NCBI GenBank assembly: GCA_038235385.1 | Contig: JBBSTY010000092.1 | Location: 1-17,371 of the forward strand | DNA length: 17,371 nucleotides | Direction of reading: 5' to 3' | Source: JBBSTY01 sp038235385 | GTDB lineage: Bacteria; Actinomycetota; Acidimicrobiia; Acidimicrobiales; Acidimicrobilacustridaceae | Part shown: piece by piece, positions 1 through 6,966 of the stretch | How positions within the stretch are numbered: position 1 is the stretch's first letter | Layout of the letters: the number at the start of each line of letters is the position of its first letter | Made by a program: the position numbers and the translations under genes | Notes under the pieces: model-generated | The model's input: the letters and a program-made list of their open reading frames with translations, nothing else | Database searches by the model: none | What the model was told of the DNA's origin: nothing

Positions 1-183
1 ACGGTCGACGAGCCGGTCACGCCGCATCGAGCTCGAACGGGACCTCCGTCGCCGTCCACGCCGCGGTCGGCTCCCTCCGATGGTGGCATCGACTGGACGG
101 GACGTTCGTCGCCGGAGGGCTCCGACCCCGGCGATGGACATCCGGCGGCGGCCAGAGGTTCGGCTGGCGCGCGACGACTCGCC

Positions 184-507
184 GTGATCGCCGGCGTCGT
201 GTCGTTCGCGTACGTGGTCTGGGTGATCGTCGATCTCGTGGTGCTGAGCACCAGCGGCGTCGCCTACACCCAGATGCACCAGTCGCTCGGGTCGCTCGGG
301 TTCCGGCTCGTGCTCTGCGCCGCCTGGCTCGCGCTGCTGTACCACGGGCTCGACGGGGCGCGGGTGGCGATCATCGATGCCGTCCCCCGGCTGGCACCGC
401 GCGATCGCCTCGCTCGCGGCGTCGTCTCGTTCGTGCTCTTCGGCGTCTGGATCCCGACCGCCCTGGTGATGGTGTGGCCCGCCGTGCGCGGATGGTTCGC
501 CTCGTGA
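184..507 (+). CDS. sdhC: SdhC-like succinate dehydrogenase cytochrome b556 anchor subunit
   Basis: Small membrane protein (107 aa from GTG 184) with three hydrophobic helices. The segment LLYHGLDGARVAIID matches the SdhC signature H-x3-G-x-R of helix II, whose histidine is an axial haem ligand in known enzymes. In the family this subunit holds haem b and the quinone site and anchors the SdhAB catalytic part to the membrane. The usual S/H-R-x-SG motif before helix I is not clear. The frame stays open back to base 1, giving a Pro/Ser/Gly-rich stretch, so the true start could lie upstream of the window; GTG 184 starts almost inside helix I, which is unusually short for the family. It overlaps the next gene by four bases (GTGA). 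No sdhA or sdhB follows; they must lie upstream or elsewhere. Family call fairly sure, start uncertain. Confidence 0.62.
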   Translation: MIAGVVSFAYVVWVIVDLVVLSTSGVAYTQMHQSLGSLGFRLVLCAAWLALLYHGLDGARVAIIDAVPRLAPRDRLARGVVSFVLFGVWIPTALVMVWPAVRGWFAS

Positions 508-896
508 CCACGCCGAACCGCGCGCCGACGGCCGCCGGGACCGTCTCCTCGCTCGATCGGGTGCCCGATCGCCCGTGGCGCTGGCACCTGTCGCGCGCCG
601 CGGCGCTGCTCCTCGTCGTCCTCGTCCCGCTCCACTTCGCGGTCACGTTCATCGCCGACGATGTGGGCTCCACGACGGCCCGCTCGATGAGCGAGCAACT
701 CTCCGACCCGACATGGAGGATCCTGACCTGGCTCGTGCTGGCGCTCGCCCTGGTGCACGGCACCCTCTCGGCGGACGCGGCCGTGCGTCGCCGGCTCCCG
801 GGCGGCGTCGGGTCGGTCCTCACCGTGGTCGTCGGCGTGATCGCGGGTGTGGCGTTCGCGGCGGCGAGCTGGGCGCTGGGTCGAGGTGTGGTCTGA
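504..896 (+). CDS. sdhD: SdhD-like succinate dehydrogenase membrane anchor subunit
   Basis: About 130 aa with three predicted membrane helices, at roughly residues 33-52, 72-90 and 100-125. The segment LSRAAALLLVVLVPLHF resembles the family's helix I, and NPLWRLLDLLLLALALLHG-type wording is recognisable in DPTWRILTWLVLALALVHG, where the final His corresponds to a haem-b ligand in SdhD. The following G-x-N-G-L/R element is degenerate (HGTLSAD). I chose GTG 504 because it overlaps the stop of the upstream gene by four bases (GTGA), the pattern used repeatedly in this window; ATG 492 and GTG 474 are alternatives. It would pair with the preceding protein as the membrane anchor of complex II. Similarity is to a short, fast-evolving family, so confidence is moderate. 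Confidence 0.58.
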   Translation: MTTPNRAPTAAGTVSSLDRVPDRPWRWHLSRAAALLLVVLVPLHFAVTFIADDVGSTTARSMSEQLSDPTWRILTWLVLALALVHGTLSADAAVRRRLPGGVGSVLTVVVGVIAGVAFAAASWALGRGVV

Positions 897-932
897 CGCC
901 GACCACGCAGGCGGCACGCTCGGCGCGGGGCA

Positions 933-2330
933 CTAGGCGTCGGGTTCGCGACGACGGCGCCGGGGCGGCAGGTGGACGCCGCCGATGGTCGGGTCCGGTC
1001 CGTCGGCGAGCGTGCCGTCCTTGCGGACGGTGACTCGCTGGCGACCGTAGATGCTGCGGTGGGACGAGAACACGAAGCTCACCACGCAGGCCACGGCCAC
1101 GGGCACCACGACCTCGGATCCGAACAGCTCCATGCCCATGATCGTGCAGGCGAGCGGGGTGTTCGTCGCTCCGGCGAACACGGCGACGTAGCCGATGGCG
1201 GCCATGACCTCGACGGGGACACCGAGCACCGTCCCGAGCGCGGCGCCGAGCGTGGCGCCGATCACGAACAACGGGGTCACCTCGCCACCCTGGAACCCGG
1301 TGCCGAGCGTGACCGCCGTGAAGACGATCTTCAAGAAGAAGACCTCGAACCCGACCGCGTGGCCGTCGAGCACGTTCGAGATGAGGGGCAGCGACAGGCC
1401 GAGGTAGTCCTGGTTGCCGACCACGACCGCGAGGACGATGATCACCACGCCGCCGAGGATCGGCCGAGCCGGCGCCCACGGGATGGCGGCACCGACGAGC
1501 GCCTTGATGGCGTTGGTGAGCTCGATGAACAGCGCGCCGGCGGCCGCGAACGCAAGCCCCGCCAGCGCGACCTTGGCGATGAGCATCGGGTCGATGTCGA
1601 CCGACAGCTGCGGCGTGATGGCGTGGTGCACACCCAGTGCGCCGACCACCTGGTTGCCGATCACCGACGCGGCCAGTGCGGGTACCAGCGCGTCGTAGCG
1701 CAGGCGGCCCACGGACTGGACCTCGAGACCGAACACCGCGCCCGCCATCGGCACCCCGAAGACCGATCCGAACCCGCCGGACAGCGCGGCGATCAACAGC
1801 ACGCGCCGATCGTCGGGGGCCAGGCGGACGAGACGCGAGAACCGATCGGTGAGACTCCCGGCCCTCTGGATGGCCGTGCCCTCGCGCCCCGCTGATCCAC
1901 CGAAGAGCTGGGTGATGACGGTGGCGAGGTAGACCAGTGGCGCCATGCGTTGGGGCACCCAGGCACGCGGTTGGTGGATCTCGTCGAGCAGGAGGTTGTT
2001 CCCGTCGACCGCCGTTCCCGCCCATCGGTGGTAGGCGAACCCCACGACGAAGCCGGCTGCGGGCAGCAGCAGGAGGAGCCACGGGTTCTCGAGACGCAGG
2101 GTCGTCACCCATTCGAGGGCGCGGAGCAGCGCGGCGGACGAGACCCCTGCGAGGACGCCGACCACGGCGCCGAGGCCCACCCACCGCAGGAGGTGGATGG
2201 CCAGGTGCAGGTGCTCGGCCGGACGTGGCCGGTCCAGGTCCCGCGCCGCGTCGACGACGCGCGCCCAGAGCCCATGGCGCGGAACGCGCCGTCGGGCGTC
2301 GATGGGTCCTCGATCGTGGGGGTCGCGCAC
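933..2330 (-). CDS. CLC-family transporter, probable CLC-F fluoride/proton antiporter
   Basis: 465-aa polytopic membrane protein of the voltage-gated chloride channel/antiporter family. The gating-glutamate motif is GGSAGREGTAIQ (E150), with T rather than P after GREG. The canonical GSGIP anion site is replaced by GNNLLLDEIH (110-119). GFGSVFGVPMAGAVFGLE (186-203) and GTGFQGGEVTPLF are the other CLC signatures. GREGT, and Asn or Met in place of the central Ser, are described for the CLC-F/SycA-like clade, which exports fluoride in exchange for protons. The start is GTG 2330, with GGAG six bases upstream. The 5' leader holds a fluoride riboswitch (about 2421-2489), which independently supports fluoride export. 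It converges on the sdhD-like gene with a 36-bp gap. Family certain; fluoride specificity strongly suggested but inferred. Confidence 0.93.
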   Translation of the reverse strand: MRDPHDRGPIDARRRVPRHGLWARVVDAARDLDRPRPAEHLHLAIHLLRWVGLGAVVGVLAGVSSAALLRALEWVTTLRLENPWLLLLLPAAGFVVGFAYHRWAGTAVDGNNLLLDEIHQPRAWVPQRMAPLVYLATVITQLFGGSAGREGTAIQRAGSLTDRFSRLVRLAPDDRRVLLIAALSGGFGSVFGVPMAGAVFGLEVQSVGRLRYDALVPALAASVIGNQVVGALGVHHAITPQLSVDIDPMLIAKVALAGLAFAAAGALFIELTNAIKALVGAAIPWAPARPILGGVVIIVLAVVVGNQDYLGLSLPLISNVLDGHAVGFEVFFLKIVFTAVTLGTGFQGGEVTPLFVIGATLGAALGTVLGVPVEVMAAIGYVAVFAGATNTPLACTIMGMELFGSEVVVPVAVACVVSFVFSSHRSIYGRQRVTVRKDGTLADGPDPTIGGVHLPPRRRRREPDA

Positions 2331-2420
2331 CGCAGTCTCCGGGACACCGGCAGGGTGGTTGCTCCAGGTTCGCCACGCCCGGTTCCACGCGACGGCCTAC
2401 CAACGGAACAACTCGTTCAG
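2331..2420 (-). promoter_or_regulatory. Expression platform between fluoride aptamer and CLC-F start
   Basis: The last nine bases of the aptamer region (CCUACCGAC, 2429-2421) are complementary to GUUGGUAGG (2404-2396), including one G-U pair. That helix would break the aptamer's 3' conserved strand, so the two folds are mutually exclusive. No poly-U tract follows, so control at translation or by another route is more likely than an intrinsic terminator. The ribosome site GGAG (2340-2337) is six bases before GTG 2330. Confidence 0.5.
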
Positions 2421-2489
2421 GTCGGTAGGAGCCATCAGCTCGAGGCGGTTCGATCACGCAGCGGTGATCCCGGCGAGCTCCATCGCGGT
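2421..2489 (-). ncRNA. Fluoride riboswitch (crcB motif) in the CLC-F leader
   Basis: Read on the minus strand, the leader contains GCGAUGGAGCUCGCC followed downstream by AACCGCC and GCUGAUGGCUCCUACC. These are the two conserved halves of the crcB RNA. GCG pairs with CGC in the first half (P1). GGAGC of the first half pairs exactly with GCUCC of the second half (the long-range helix). GAUCAC/GUGAUC forms an extra hairpin in the variable region. The conserved GAUG, UGAUG and CCUAC segments are all present. It starts within a few bases of the predicted transcription start and lies about 90 nt before the CLC-F start codon. In the family, fluoride bound with Mg2+ switches on exporter genes. Confidence 0.9.
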
Positions 2490-2495
2490 GACGTC

Positions 2496-2524
2496 ACCGT
2501 ACCGTTGCTGGACGCCGCAGGCAA
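2496..2524 (-). promoter_or_regulatory. Promoter for riboswitch-CLC-F transcript
   Basis: TTGCCT (2524-2519), a 17-base spacer and TACGGT (2501-2496) fit an actinobacterial housekeeping sigma promoter. Transcription would start near 2489, exactly where the fluoride aptamer begins, as is usual for this RNA class. Confidence 0.65.
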
Positions 2525-2590
2525 CGGCCCGAGCGTGTGAACCGATGACCCGGCTTGGCATCGGCTCCTTCCAGGCGGTTCACTTCGGAG

Positions 2591-3244
2591 ATGTCCGATG
2601 AGTGGAATCCCGTCGACGACGAGCGCCGCCGGCTCGAGGAGCGCGGTCTCGGTGCCGACGATCTCGATCCTGATCCGATCGTCGTGCTGCGCGAGTGGTT
2701 CGCCCACGCGAGACGCAGCGGCGTGCACCAACCCGAAGCCATCACCCTCGCCACGTCGACGGCCGACGGGCGGCCGTCGGTTCGTTTCGTGCTCGGCAAG
2801 GGCTTCGACGAACGCGGCGTCGTGTTCTACACGAACGAGCGGTCGAGGAAGGGCGGGGACCTGCGCGTCAACCCCGTGGCTGCGGTGCTGTTCCCGTGGC
2901 ACCAGGTGTCGCGTCAGGTTCGGATCGTCGGGTCGGTGGATCGGGTGTCCGAGCAGGACGCGGATGTCTACTTCGCCACCCGGCCCCGCGGGAGCCAGAT
3001 CGGTGCGTGGGCGTCGCCACAGAGCCAGGTCCTGGTCGATCGCGACGACCTCGAGGCCCGCTGGTCGGAGGAGGAACGACGTTGGCACGGCCACGACGTC
3101 CCGCGACCCCCGCATTGGGGTGGCTTCCGCGTCGTGCCCGACGAGTGGGAGTTCTGGCAGGGCCGGGCCAACCGGCTGCACGATCGCTTCCGCTACCTGC
3201 CTGACGCCGACGGCAGCTGGCGCGTCGAACGTCTGTCGCCCTGA
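2591..3244 (+). CDS. pdxH: Pyridoxamine/pyridoxine 5'-phosphate oxidase (PdxH)
   Basis: 217-aa FMN enzyme that oxidises pyridoxine- or pyridoxamine-5'-phosphate to pyridoxal phosphate with O2, the final or salvage step of B6 cofactor supply. Diagnostic blocks in order: SVRFVLGKGFDERGVVFYTN (FMN-binding), SRKGGDLRVNPVAAVLFPWH, RPRGSQIGAWASPQS, and the C-terminal PPHWGGFRVVPDEWEFWQG followed by RLHDR, whose R-x-H contacts substrate in characterised enzymes. The length is normal. ATG 2591 begins MSDEWNP; GGAG is too close to it, so a TTG start at 2555 (12 residues longer) remains possible. It lies head-to-head with the fluoride-riboswitch transcript, with only about 65 bp between predicted starts. 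It could supply PLP to the WecE-like enzyme at 5.0 kb, but that enzyme is just one of many users. Confidence 0.93.
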   Translation: MSDEWNPVDDERRRLEERGLGADDLDPDPIVVLREWFAHARRSGVHQPEAITLATSTADGRPSVRFVLGKGFDERGVVFYTNERSRKGGDLRVNPVAAVLFPWHQVSRQVRIVGSVDRVSEQDADVYFATRPRGSQIGAWASPQSQVLVDRDDLEARWSEEERRWHGHDVPRPPHWGGFRVVPDEWEFWQGRANRLHDRFRYLPDADGSWRVERLSP

Positions 3245-3304
3245 TCGATCGCGACGAGGGTGACGAGGCGCACCGGATCCGACCCCATGACCCGTCGATG
3301 CCGG

Positions 3305-3310
3305 TACCGT
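3305..3310 (+). promoter_or_regulatory. -10 box (TACCGT) for the PghP-like gene
   Basis: TACCGT ends 11 bases before ATG 3322, so transcription would begin a few bases before that codon. This favours ATG 3322 over ATG 3298, which lies upstream of the box. No clear -35. Confidence 0.45.
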
Positions 3311-3321
3311 CAGACGTCGCC

Positions 3322-3912
3322 ATGTTCGCCCAGCTGCTGGCTCACCCAGGTGTCGAGGAGCACTGCGAGCTGCGTTCGAGGTTCGGGATGATGGCCTTCC
3401 ACGGCGGCTCGCTCGAGCAGGCCACCGATGTCATCGCCCGGCTTGTCGCCGACTCGACCGGCGCGTCGCTGTACGCAGTGGTGCAGCCACCGGACCTTCG
3501 CTGGCACATCCCCTCGATGCTGATCGACCCGGCGGCATCTCCGGCGCTGGCGTCGTTCATCGGCCACGTCGACGCCGCCATCGCGCTCCACGGGTTCGGA
3601 CGCCAGGCGATGTTCACGACCGTGCTGGTGGGCGGGCGCAACCGTGAGCTCGCGGCGCACGTGCGATCGGCGCTCACCGACCACCTCGACGGGTACACCG
3701 TCGTCGACGACCTCGACGCGATCCCGGTCGAGCTGCGGGGACTCCATCCGGACAACCCCGTGAACCGTCCGCGCCACGCCGGTGTCCAGATCGAGCTGCC
3801 GCCACGTGTGCGGGGGCTCGGCCCGTTCTGGGCCGACCGCACCGAACCCGGTCTCGCTCCTCACACGATGGCCCTCATCGCCGGCCTCGATGCCGCGGTT
3901 CGGACGGCGTGA
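3322..3912 (+). CDS. Poly-gamma-glutamate hydrolase-like zinc amidohydrolase
   Basis: 196 aa from ATG 3322 (204 aa if ATG 3298 is used). It resembles the phage/bacterial poly-gamma-glutamate hydrolase family (PghP, DUF867; PF05908), which has a zinc carboxypeptidase-like fold. Numbering from 3298, H35-x4-E40 in AFHGGSLEQAT, H98 in AIALHGFGR, H70 in RWHIPS and E166 in the C-terminal GVQIELPPRVR block match the expected zinc and catalytic positions. No signal peptide or membrane segment is visible, so it appears cytoplasmic. Characterised members degrade poly-gamma-glutamate capsules; cellular homologues in actinobacteria have no settled substrate. The gene stands alone, about 75 bp after pdxH, and a TACCGT box suggests its own near-leaderless promoter. 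Family likely, substrate unknown. Confidence 0.72.
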   Translation: MFAQLLAHPGVEEHCELRSRFGMMAFHGGSLEQATDVIARLVADSTGASLYAVVQPPDLRWHIPSMLIDPAASPALASFIGHVDAAIALHGFGRQAMFTTVLVGGRNRELAAHVRSALTDHLDGYTVVDDLDAIPVELRGLHPDNPVNRPRHAGVQIELPPRVRGLGPFWADRTEPGLAPHTMALIAGLDAAVRTA

Positions 3913-4010
3913 CCGGCTTCGTCGTCGGCGCTCACGACCTCGGCGTCCTCCGCGCCTCCGGCCCCCCCGCCTCGCCCGCACCAGCCAGGTGGCACTCGGA
4001 TCGAGCCCCG

Positions 4011-4016
4011 TAGACT
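4011..4016 (+). promoter_or_regulatory. -10 box (TAGACT) for the LLM oxidoreductase gene
   Basis: TAGACT ends eight bases before ATG 4025. No Shine-Dalgarno sequence lies between, consistent with a leaderless or nearly leaderless mRNA. Confidence 0.55.
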
Positions 4017-4024
4017 CCGCCACC

Positions 4025-4957
4025 ATGGAACTGCGAATCTTCGTCGAGCCCCAGCAGGGCGCCAGCTTCGAGCAGCAGCTGGCGGTCGCCCGAGCGGCCG
4101 AAGCCGGAGGGTTCGACGGCTTCTTCCGCTCGGACCACTACCTGCGCATGGGCGACGGTTCCCCGCTACCGGGGCCCACCGACACCTGGGTGACCCTGGG
4201 TGCGATCGCTCGGGAGACCAGCCGGATCCGCCTGGGCTCGCTGGTCTGCTCGGCCACGTTCCGGTTGCCCGGACCGCTCGCCGTCGCGGTTGCCCAGGTG
4301 GATCAGATGAGCGGTGGACGTGTCGAGCTCGGCATCGGAGCCGGATGGTTCGATGATGAGCACACGGCCTACGGGATCCCGTTCCCGACCCTCGGCGAGC
4401 GCTTCGACCGTCTCGAGGAGCAGCTCCAGATCGTCACCGGTCTGTGGAGGACACCACCCGAGGCGCAGTTCTCCTTCGAGGGCGATCATTACACGGTCGT
4501 CGGGTCGCCGGCGTTGCCCAAGGCGTTCCAGCCCGGGGGACCCCCGATCATCATCGGCGGGGGAGGACCCACCCGCACGCCACGGCTCGCGGCCACCTAC
4601 GCGTCGGAGTTCAACCTGCCGTTCACCCCGGTCGAGGGCTTCCGCCGCCAACGCGCACGCGTGCGAGAGGCGTGCGAGCGCATCGAGCGTGACCCCGATG
4701 ACCTCGTGTACTCCGCGGCCCTGGTCGTGTGCTGCGGGGAGAACGAAGAGGAGGTGGGCCTCCGAGCCGGTCGGATCGGCCGGGCCGCCGACGAGCTGCG
4801 CGAGAACGGTGCCGCCGGTTCGCCCGCCGAGGTGATCGATCGCATCGCCGACTACGCCGAGGCCGGTGCCAGCCGGATCTACCTCCAGGTGCTGGACCTC
4901 GACGACATCGACCACGTCCACCTGCTGGCGGAGAAGGTCAACCCGGTCCTCCCCTGA
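4025..4957 (+). CDS. LLM-class F420-dependent oxidoreductase
   Basis: 310-aa TIM-barrel flavin/deazaflavin enzyme of the luciferase-like monooxygenase superfamily. Visible landmarks are FVEPQQGASFEQQLAVARAAE and FDGFFRSDHYLRMG near the N-terminus, then RIRLGSLVCSATFRLPGPLA and MSGGRVELGIGAGWFDDEH. Next come ERFDRLEEQLQIVTGLW and the GGPPIIIGGGGPTRTPRLAA coenzyme-phosphate region. The C-terminus has a G-s-p-x-EVIDRIADYAEAGASRI motif typical of actinobacterial F420-type members. The natural substrate cannot be read from sequence. ATG 4025 is chosen over longer in-frame extensions because a TAGACT box sits eight bases before it and the family begins with the MELRIFVEPQ strand. It stands alone and converges on the wecE-like gene. 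Confidence 0.9.
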   Translation: MELRIFVEPQQGASFEQQLAVARAAEAGGFDGFFRSDHYLRMGDGSPLPGPTDTWVTLGAIARETSRIRLGSLVCSATFRLPGPLAVAVAQVDQMSGGRVELGIGAGWFDDEHTAYGIPFPTLGERFDRLEEQLQIVTGLWRTPPEAQFSFEGDHYTVVGSPALPKAFQPGGPPIIIGGGGPTRTPRLAATYASEFNLPFTPVEGFRRQRARVREACERIERDPDDLVYSAALVVCCGENEEEVGLRAGRIGRAADELRENGAAGSPAEVIDRIADYAEAGASRIYLQVLDLDDIDHVHLLAEKVNPVLP

Positions 4958-4962
4958 CCGAC

Positions 4963-4977
4963 CGGTGCGTCGCACCG
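4963..4977 (+). terminator. Hairpin between convergent LLM and wecE-like genes
   Basis: CGGTGC-GTC-GCACCG, a six-base-pair stem, begins six bases after the LLM stop codon. No T-rich tail follows on either strand, so termination is only suggested. Confidence 0.3.
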
Positions 4978-5026
4978 CAGGAGGTCGACGAGGCGCGGCG
5001 GAGACGGCGGAGGCGCGGAGGCCAGC

Positions 5027-6241
5027 TCAGGTCGGGTCGGCCGCCTCGAGGAACGACTCGACGACCCGGTCGATGTCGTCGTCGGTGAGGCTGGTGAAGA
5101 ACGGCAGGCGGAGCAGCCGGCCGCTGATGTCGTCGGTGACCGGACACGCCGTCGGGCGCGCCGCCACCCGGCGCCCACCTGGTGAGCTGTGCAACGGCAC
5201 GTAGTGGAACGTGGGGTGGATGCCCTGGCGTCCCATGGCGGTGAGCACGCGGTCACGGGTGCTCCCGTCGGGCAGGAGCGCGAAGAACATGTGGTACGCC
5301 TGCTCGGTGCCGGGTGGAACGTTCGCCAAGGCGAACCCGAGACGGTCCGCGTGGGGAGCGAGAGCCGCCTGGTAGCGGTCGAAGACGTGACGGCGCCGGG
5401 CGAGGATCGACTCGCGCTGCTCGAGCTGGCCGTACAGGTAGGCGGCGAGGACGTCGGACAACCCGAACGACGACCCGGTGTCCTTCCAGGTGTACTTGTC
5501 GACGGTGCCGAGGAGGAACGCCTGACGGTTCGTGCCCTTGTGGTACACGACCTGGGCGCGTTCCAGGTCGGCGTCGTCGTTGATGATCAGCGCCCCACCT
5601 TCGCCGCAGATGAAGTTCTTCGTCTCGTGGAAGCTGAGCGTGGCGAACCGTCCGAAGCTGCCGAGCGGTTCGCCCCGGCACCGGCCGAAGAGCCCGTGTG
5701 CGTTGTCCTCGACGAGGCTGGCGTTCTGCCACCCGGCCAGCACGGAACCGATGCCGGCGATGTCGCAGGCGATGCCCGAGTAGTGGATCGGCACCACGGC
5801 ACGCACCGAGTCGTCCATGAGGGTTGCGAGGTGGTCGGCGTCGAGCCCGAGCGTGGCGCGTTCGATGTCGCAGAACAGGATCTTGGCGCCCTGACGAGCG
5901 AAGGCCAGGGCCGTGGTGACGAACCCGAACGATGGCACCACCACGGTGTCGCCTGGTCCGATGTCGAGCAGGAGCGCGCTCATCTCGAGCGCCGCCGTGC
6001 ACGAGGTGGTGAGCAGGACGCCCTTGGCGCCGACCTCTTCGCGGATGATCTCGGCGGCCACCTTCGAGAACGGTCCATCGGCCGAGGTGTACCCCTGCTC
6101 CACCGCCTGTTGGATGTAGGCCATCTCGTGGCCTTCGAGGCGTGGTCGGTTGAACGGGATGTCGCGACTCCCGGGCCTGCTCTCCGGAGGGGGGACGAGC
6201 CCCGGAACCGGGTTGCCGCTCGACTCGCACTCGGCGGTCAT
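5027..6241 (-). CDS. WecE-like dTDP-4-amino-4,6-dideoxygalactose transaminase
   Basis: 404-aa PLP-dependent sugar aminotransferase of the DegT/DnrJ/EryC1 family. It follows WecE/RffA closely: IPFNRPRLEGHE at 28, LLTTSCTAALEMSALLLDIGPGD, PIHYSGIACD, VEDNAHGL, SFHETKNFICGEGGALIIN with the PLP lysine K208, KGTNR, VDKYTWKDTGSSFGLSDVLAAYL, and FHYVPLHSSPGG. WecE converts dTDP-4-keto-6-deoxyglucose plus glutamate to dTDP-4-amino-4,6-dideoxygalactose. The first ~27 residues are a Pro/Ser-rich extension absent from WecE. ATG 6241 overlaps the acetyltransferase stop by four bases (ATGA), implying translational coupling as last gene of a three-gene operon. No dTDP-glucose synthase or dehydratase (RmlA/RmlB) is in the window, so the substrate must come from elsewhere. 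Confidence 0.9.
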   Translation of the reverse strand: MTAECESSGNPVPGLVPPPESRPGSRDIPFNRPRLEGHEMAYIQQAVEQGYTSADGPFSKVAAEIIREEVGAKGVLLTTSCTAALEMSALLLDIGPGDTVVVPSFGFVTTALAFARQGAKILFCDIERATLGLDADHLATLMDDSVRAVVPIHYSGIACDIAGIGSVLAGWQNASLVEDNAHGLFGRCRGEPLGSFGRFATLSFHETKNFICGEGGALIINDDADLERAQVVYHKGTNRQAFLLGTVDKYTWKDTGSSFGLSDVLAAYLYGQLEQRESILARRRHVFDRYQAALAPHADRLGFALANVPPGTEQAYHMFFALLPDGSTRDRVLTAMGRQGIHPTFHYVPLHSSPGGRRVAARPTACPVTDDISGRLLRLPFFTSLTDDDIDRVVESFLEAADPT

Positions 6242-6966
6242 CGAACCTCGTGGCCGTCGAGCCAGCAGTGGTACTGGTACCTCGGCGTGTGCACCCGGAA
6301 ACCGATGTTCTCGCAGAAGCGGAGTGAGGCCATGTTGCGCGCCATGAGTGGTCCGCCCCAGCTCCGGCCCGGACCGAAGAGGTCGAACGAGAACGTGATC
6401 AGCGCCTGCGACGCGCCGGAGCCCGGCTTCGTGGTGGCGACGAGGTCGATCCGGGGCTCGGCGTCGGCGGACACCTGGTTGCCGGAGAACCCGGTGATGC
6501 CGCTCTCGTCCTCGGAGATGACGAGCATGCGTCCGCCCTCTCCTCGCGCCGAGCGTTCGATCCACGCCTGGTGCATGCGTCGTGCCGCGCTGAGACCGAA
6601 GTGCGGATCGGATGCGTACCGGCTCCACGGGGCGATCAGGGTGAGCTCCTCGTCGAGGCGGGCGACGTCGTCGAGGGTGCCCCGGCGAGCGACCGAGCGC
6701 GAGGGTCGGACGACGGTCGGAACGCTGGTCGGGTGCTCGAGGTCGATCGTCGTCTCGACGAACCGGAACCCGAGCTCCTGGACGGTGTACGCCATCTCGA
6801 GGTGGATCGGGTCCAGCCCGCCGTAGAGGCACACGATGCCTGCGGCTCTCGCCTCGGCGAGCGCGGTCGCCACATCCTCGACGTCGCCACCGTCCAGATC
6901 CACCCGGCCGACGGAGAAACCGAAGAACTCCGAATCCCAGGGCAGGTGCTCGACGTTCAGCGTCAC
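6238..6966 (-). CDS. WecD-like sugar N-acetyltransferase (GNAT)
   Basis: 242-aa GNAT-fold protein. The N-terminal LPWDSEFFGFSVGRVDL and the LGFRFVETTIDLEHP segment, then IAPWSRYASDPHF and MHQAWIERSARG, parallel dTDP-fucosamine acetyltransferase WecD/RffC of enterobacteria. The C-terminal half (RIDLVATTKPGSGASQALI, then NMASLRFCENIGFRV) carries the acetyl-CoA loop and GNAT motif B region. WecD acetylates dTDP-4-amino-4,6-dideoxygalactose, the product of the WecE reaction encoded by the next gene, so the pair forms a consistent pathway to dTDP-Fuc4NAc. GTG 6966 overlaps the upstream gene's stop by four bases (GTGA). Substrate assignment rests mainly on this adjacency; other amino-sugar acceptors are possible. 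Confidence 0.82.
   Translation of the reverse strand: MTLNVEHLPWDSEFFGFSVGRVDLDGGDVEDVATALAEARAAGIVCLYGGLDPIHLEMAYTVQELGFRFVETTIDLEHPTSVPTVVRPSRSVARRGTLDDVARLDEELTLIAPWSRYASDPHFGLSAARRMHQAWIERSARGEGGRMLVISEDESGITGFSGNQVSADAEPRIDLVATTKPGSGASQALITFSFDLFGPGRSWGGPLMARNMASLRFCENIGFRVHTPRYQYHCWLDGHEVR

Noticed and set aside
1..183. Separate gene upstream of the SdhC-like gene in frame 2, ending at 187 with a GTGA overlap
   Set aside because: The frame-2 peptide is almost pure Arg/Pro-rich sequence with no recognisable features, and frame 1 is equally open; too short to decide, so not annotated as a gene.
820..2457. 545-residue minus-strand frame over the CLC gene
   Set aside because: Overlaps the clear CLC frame, is Arg/Pro-rich, and has no family motifs.
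2421..2489. Other riboswitch classes (cobalamin, TPP, SAM) for this leader
   Set aside because: None of their conserved boxes is present, while both crcB halves match and the gene product is a CLC-F-like transporter.
5189..6826. 545-residue plus-strand frame
   Set aside because: Antisense to the WecE- and WecD-like genes, which have strong family matches.
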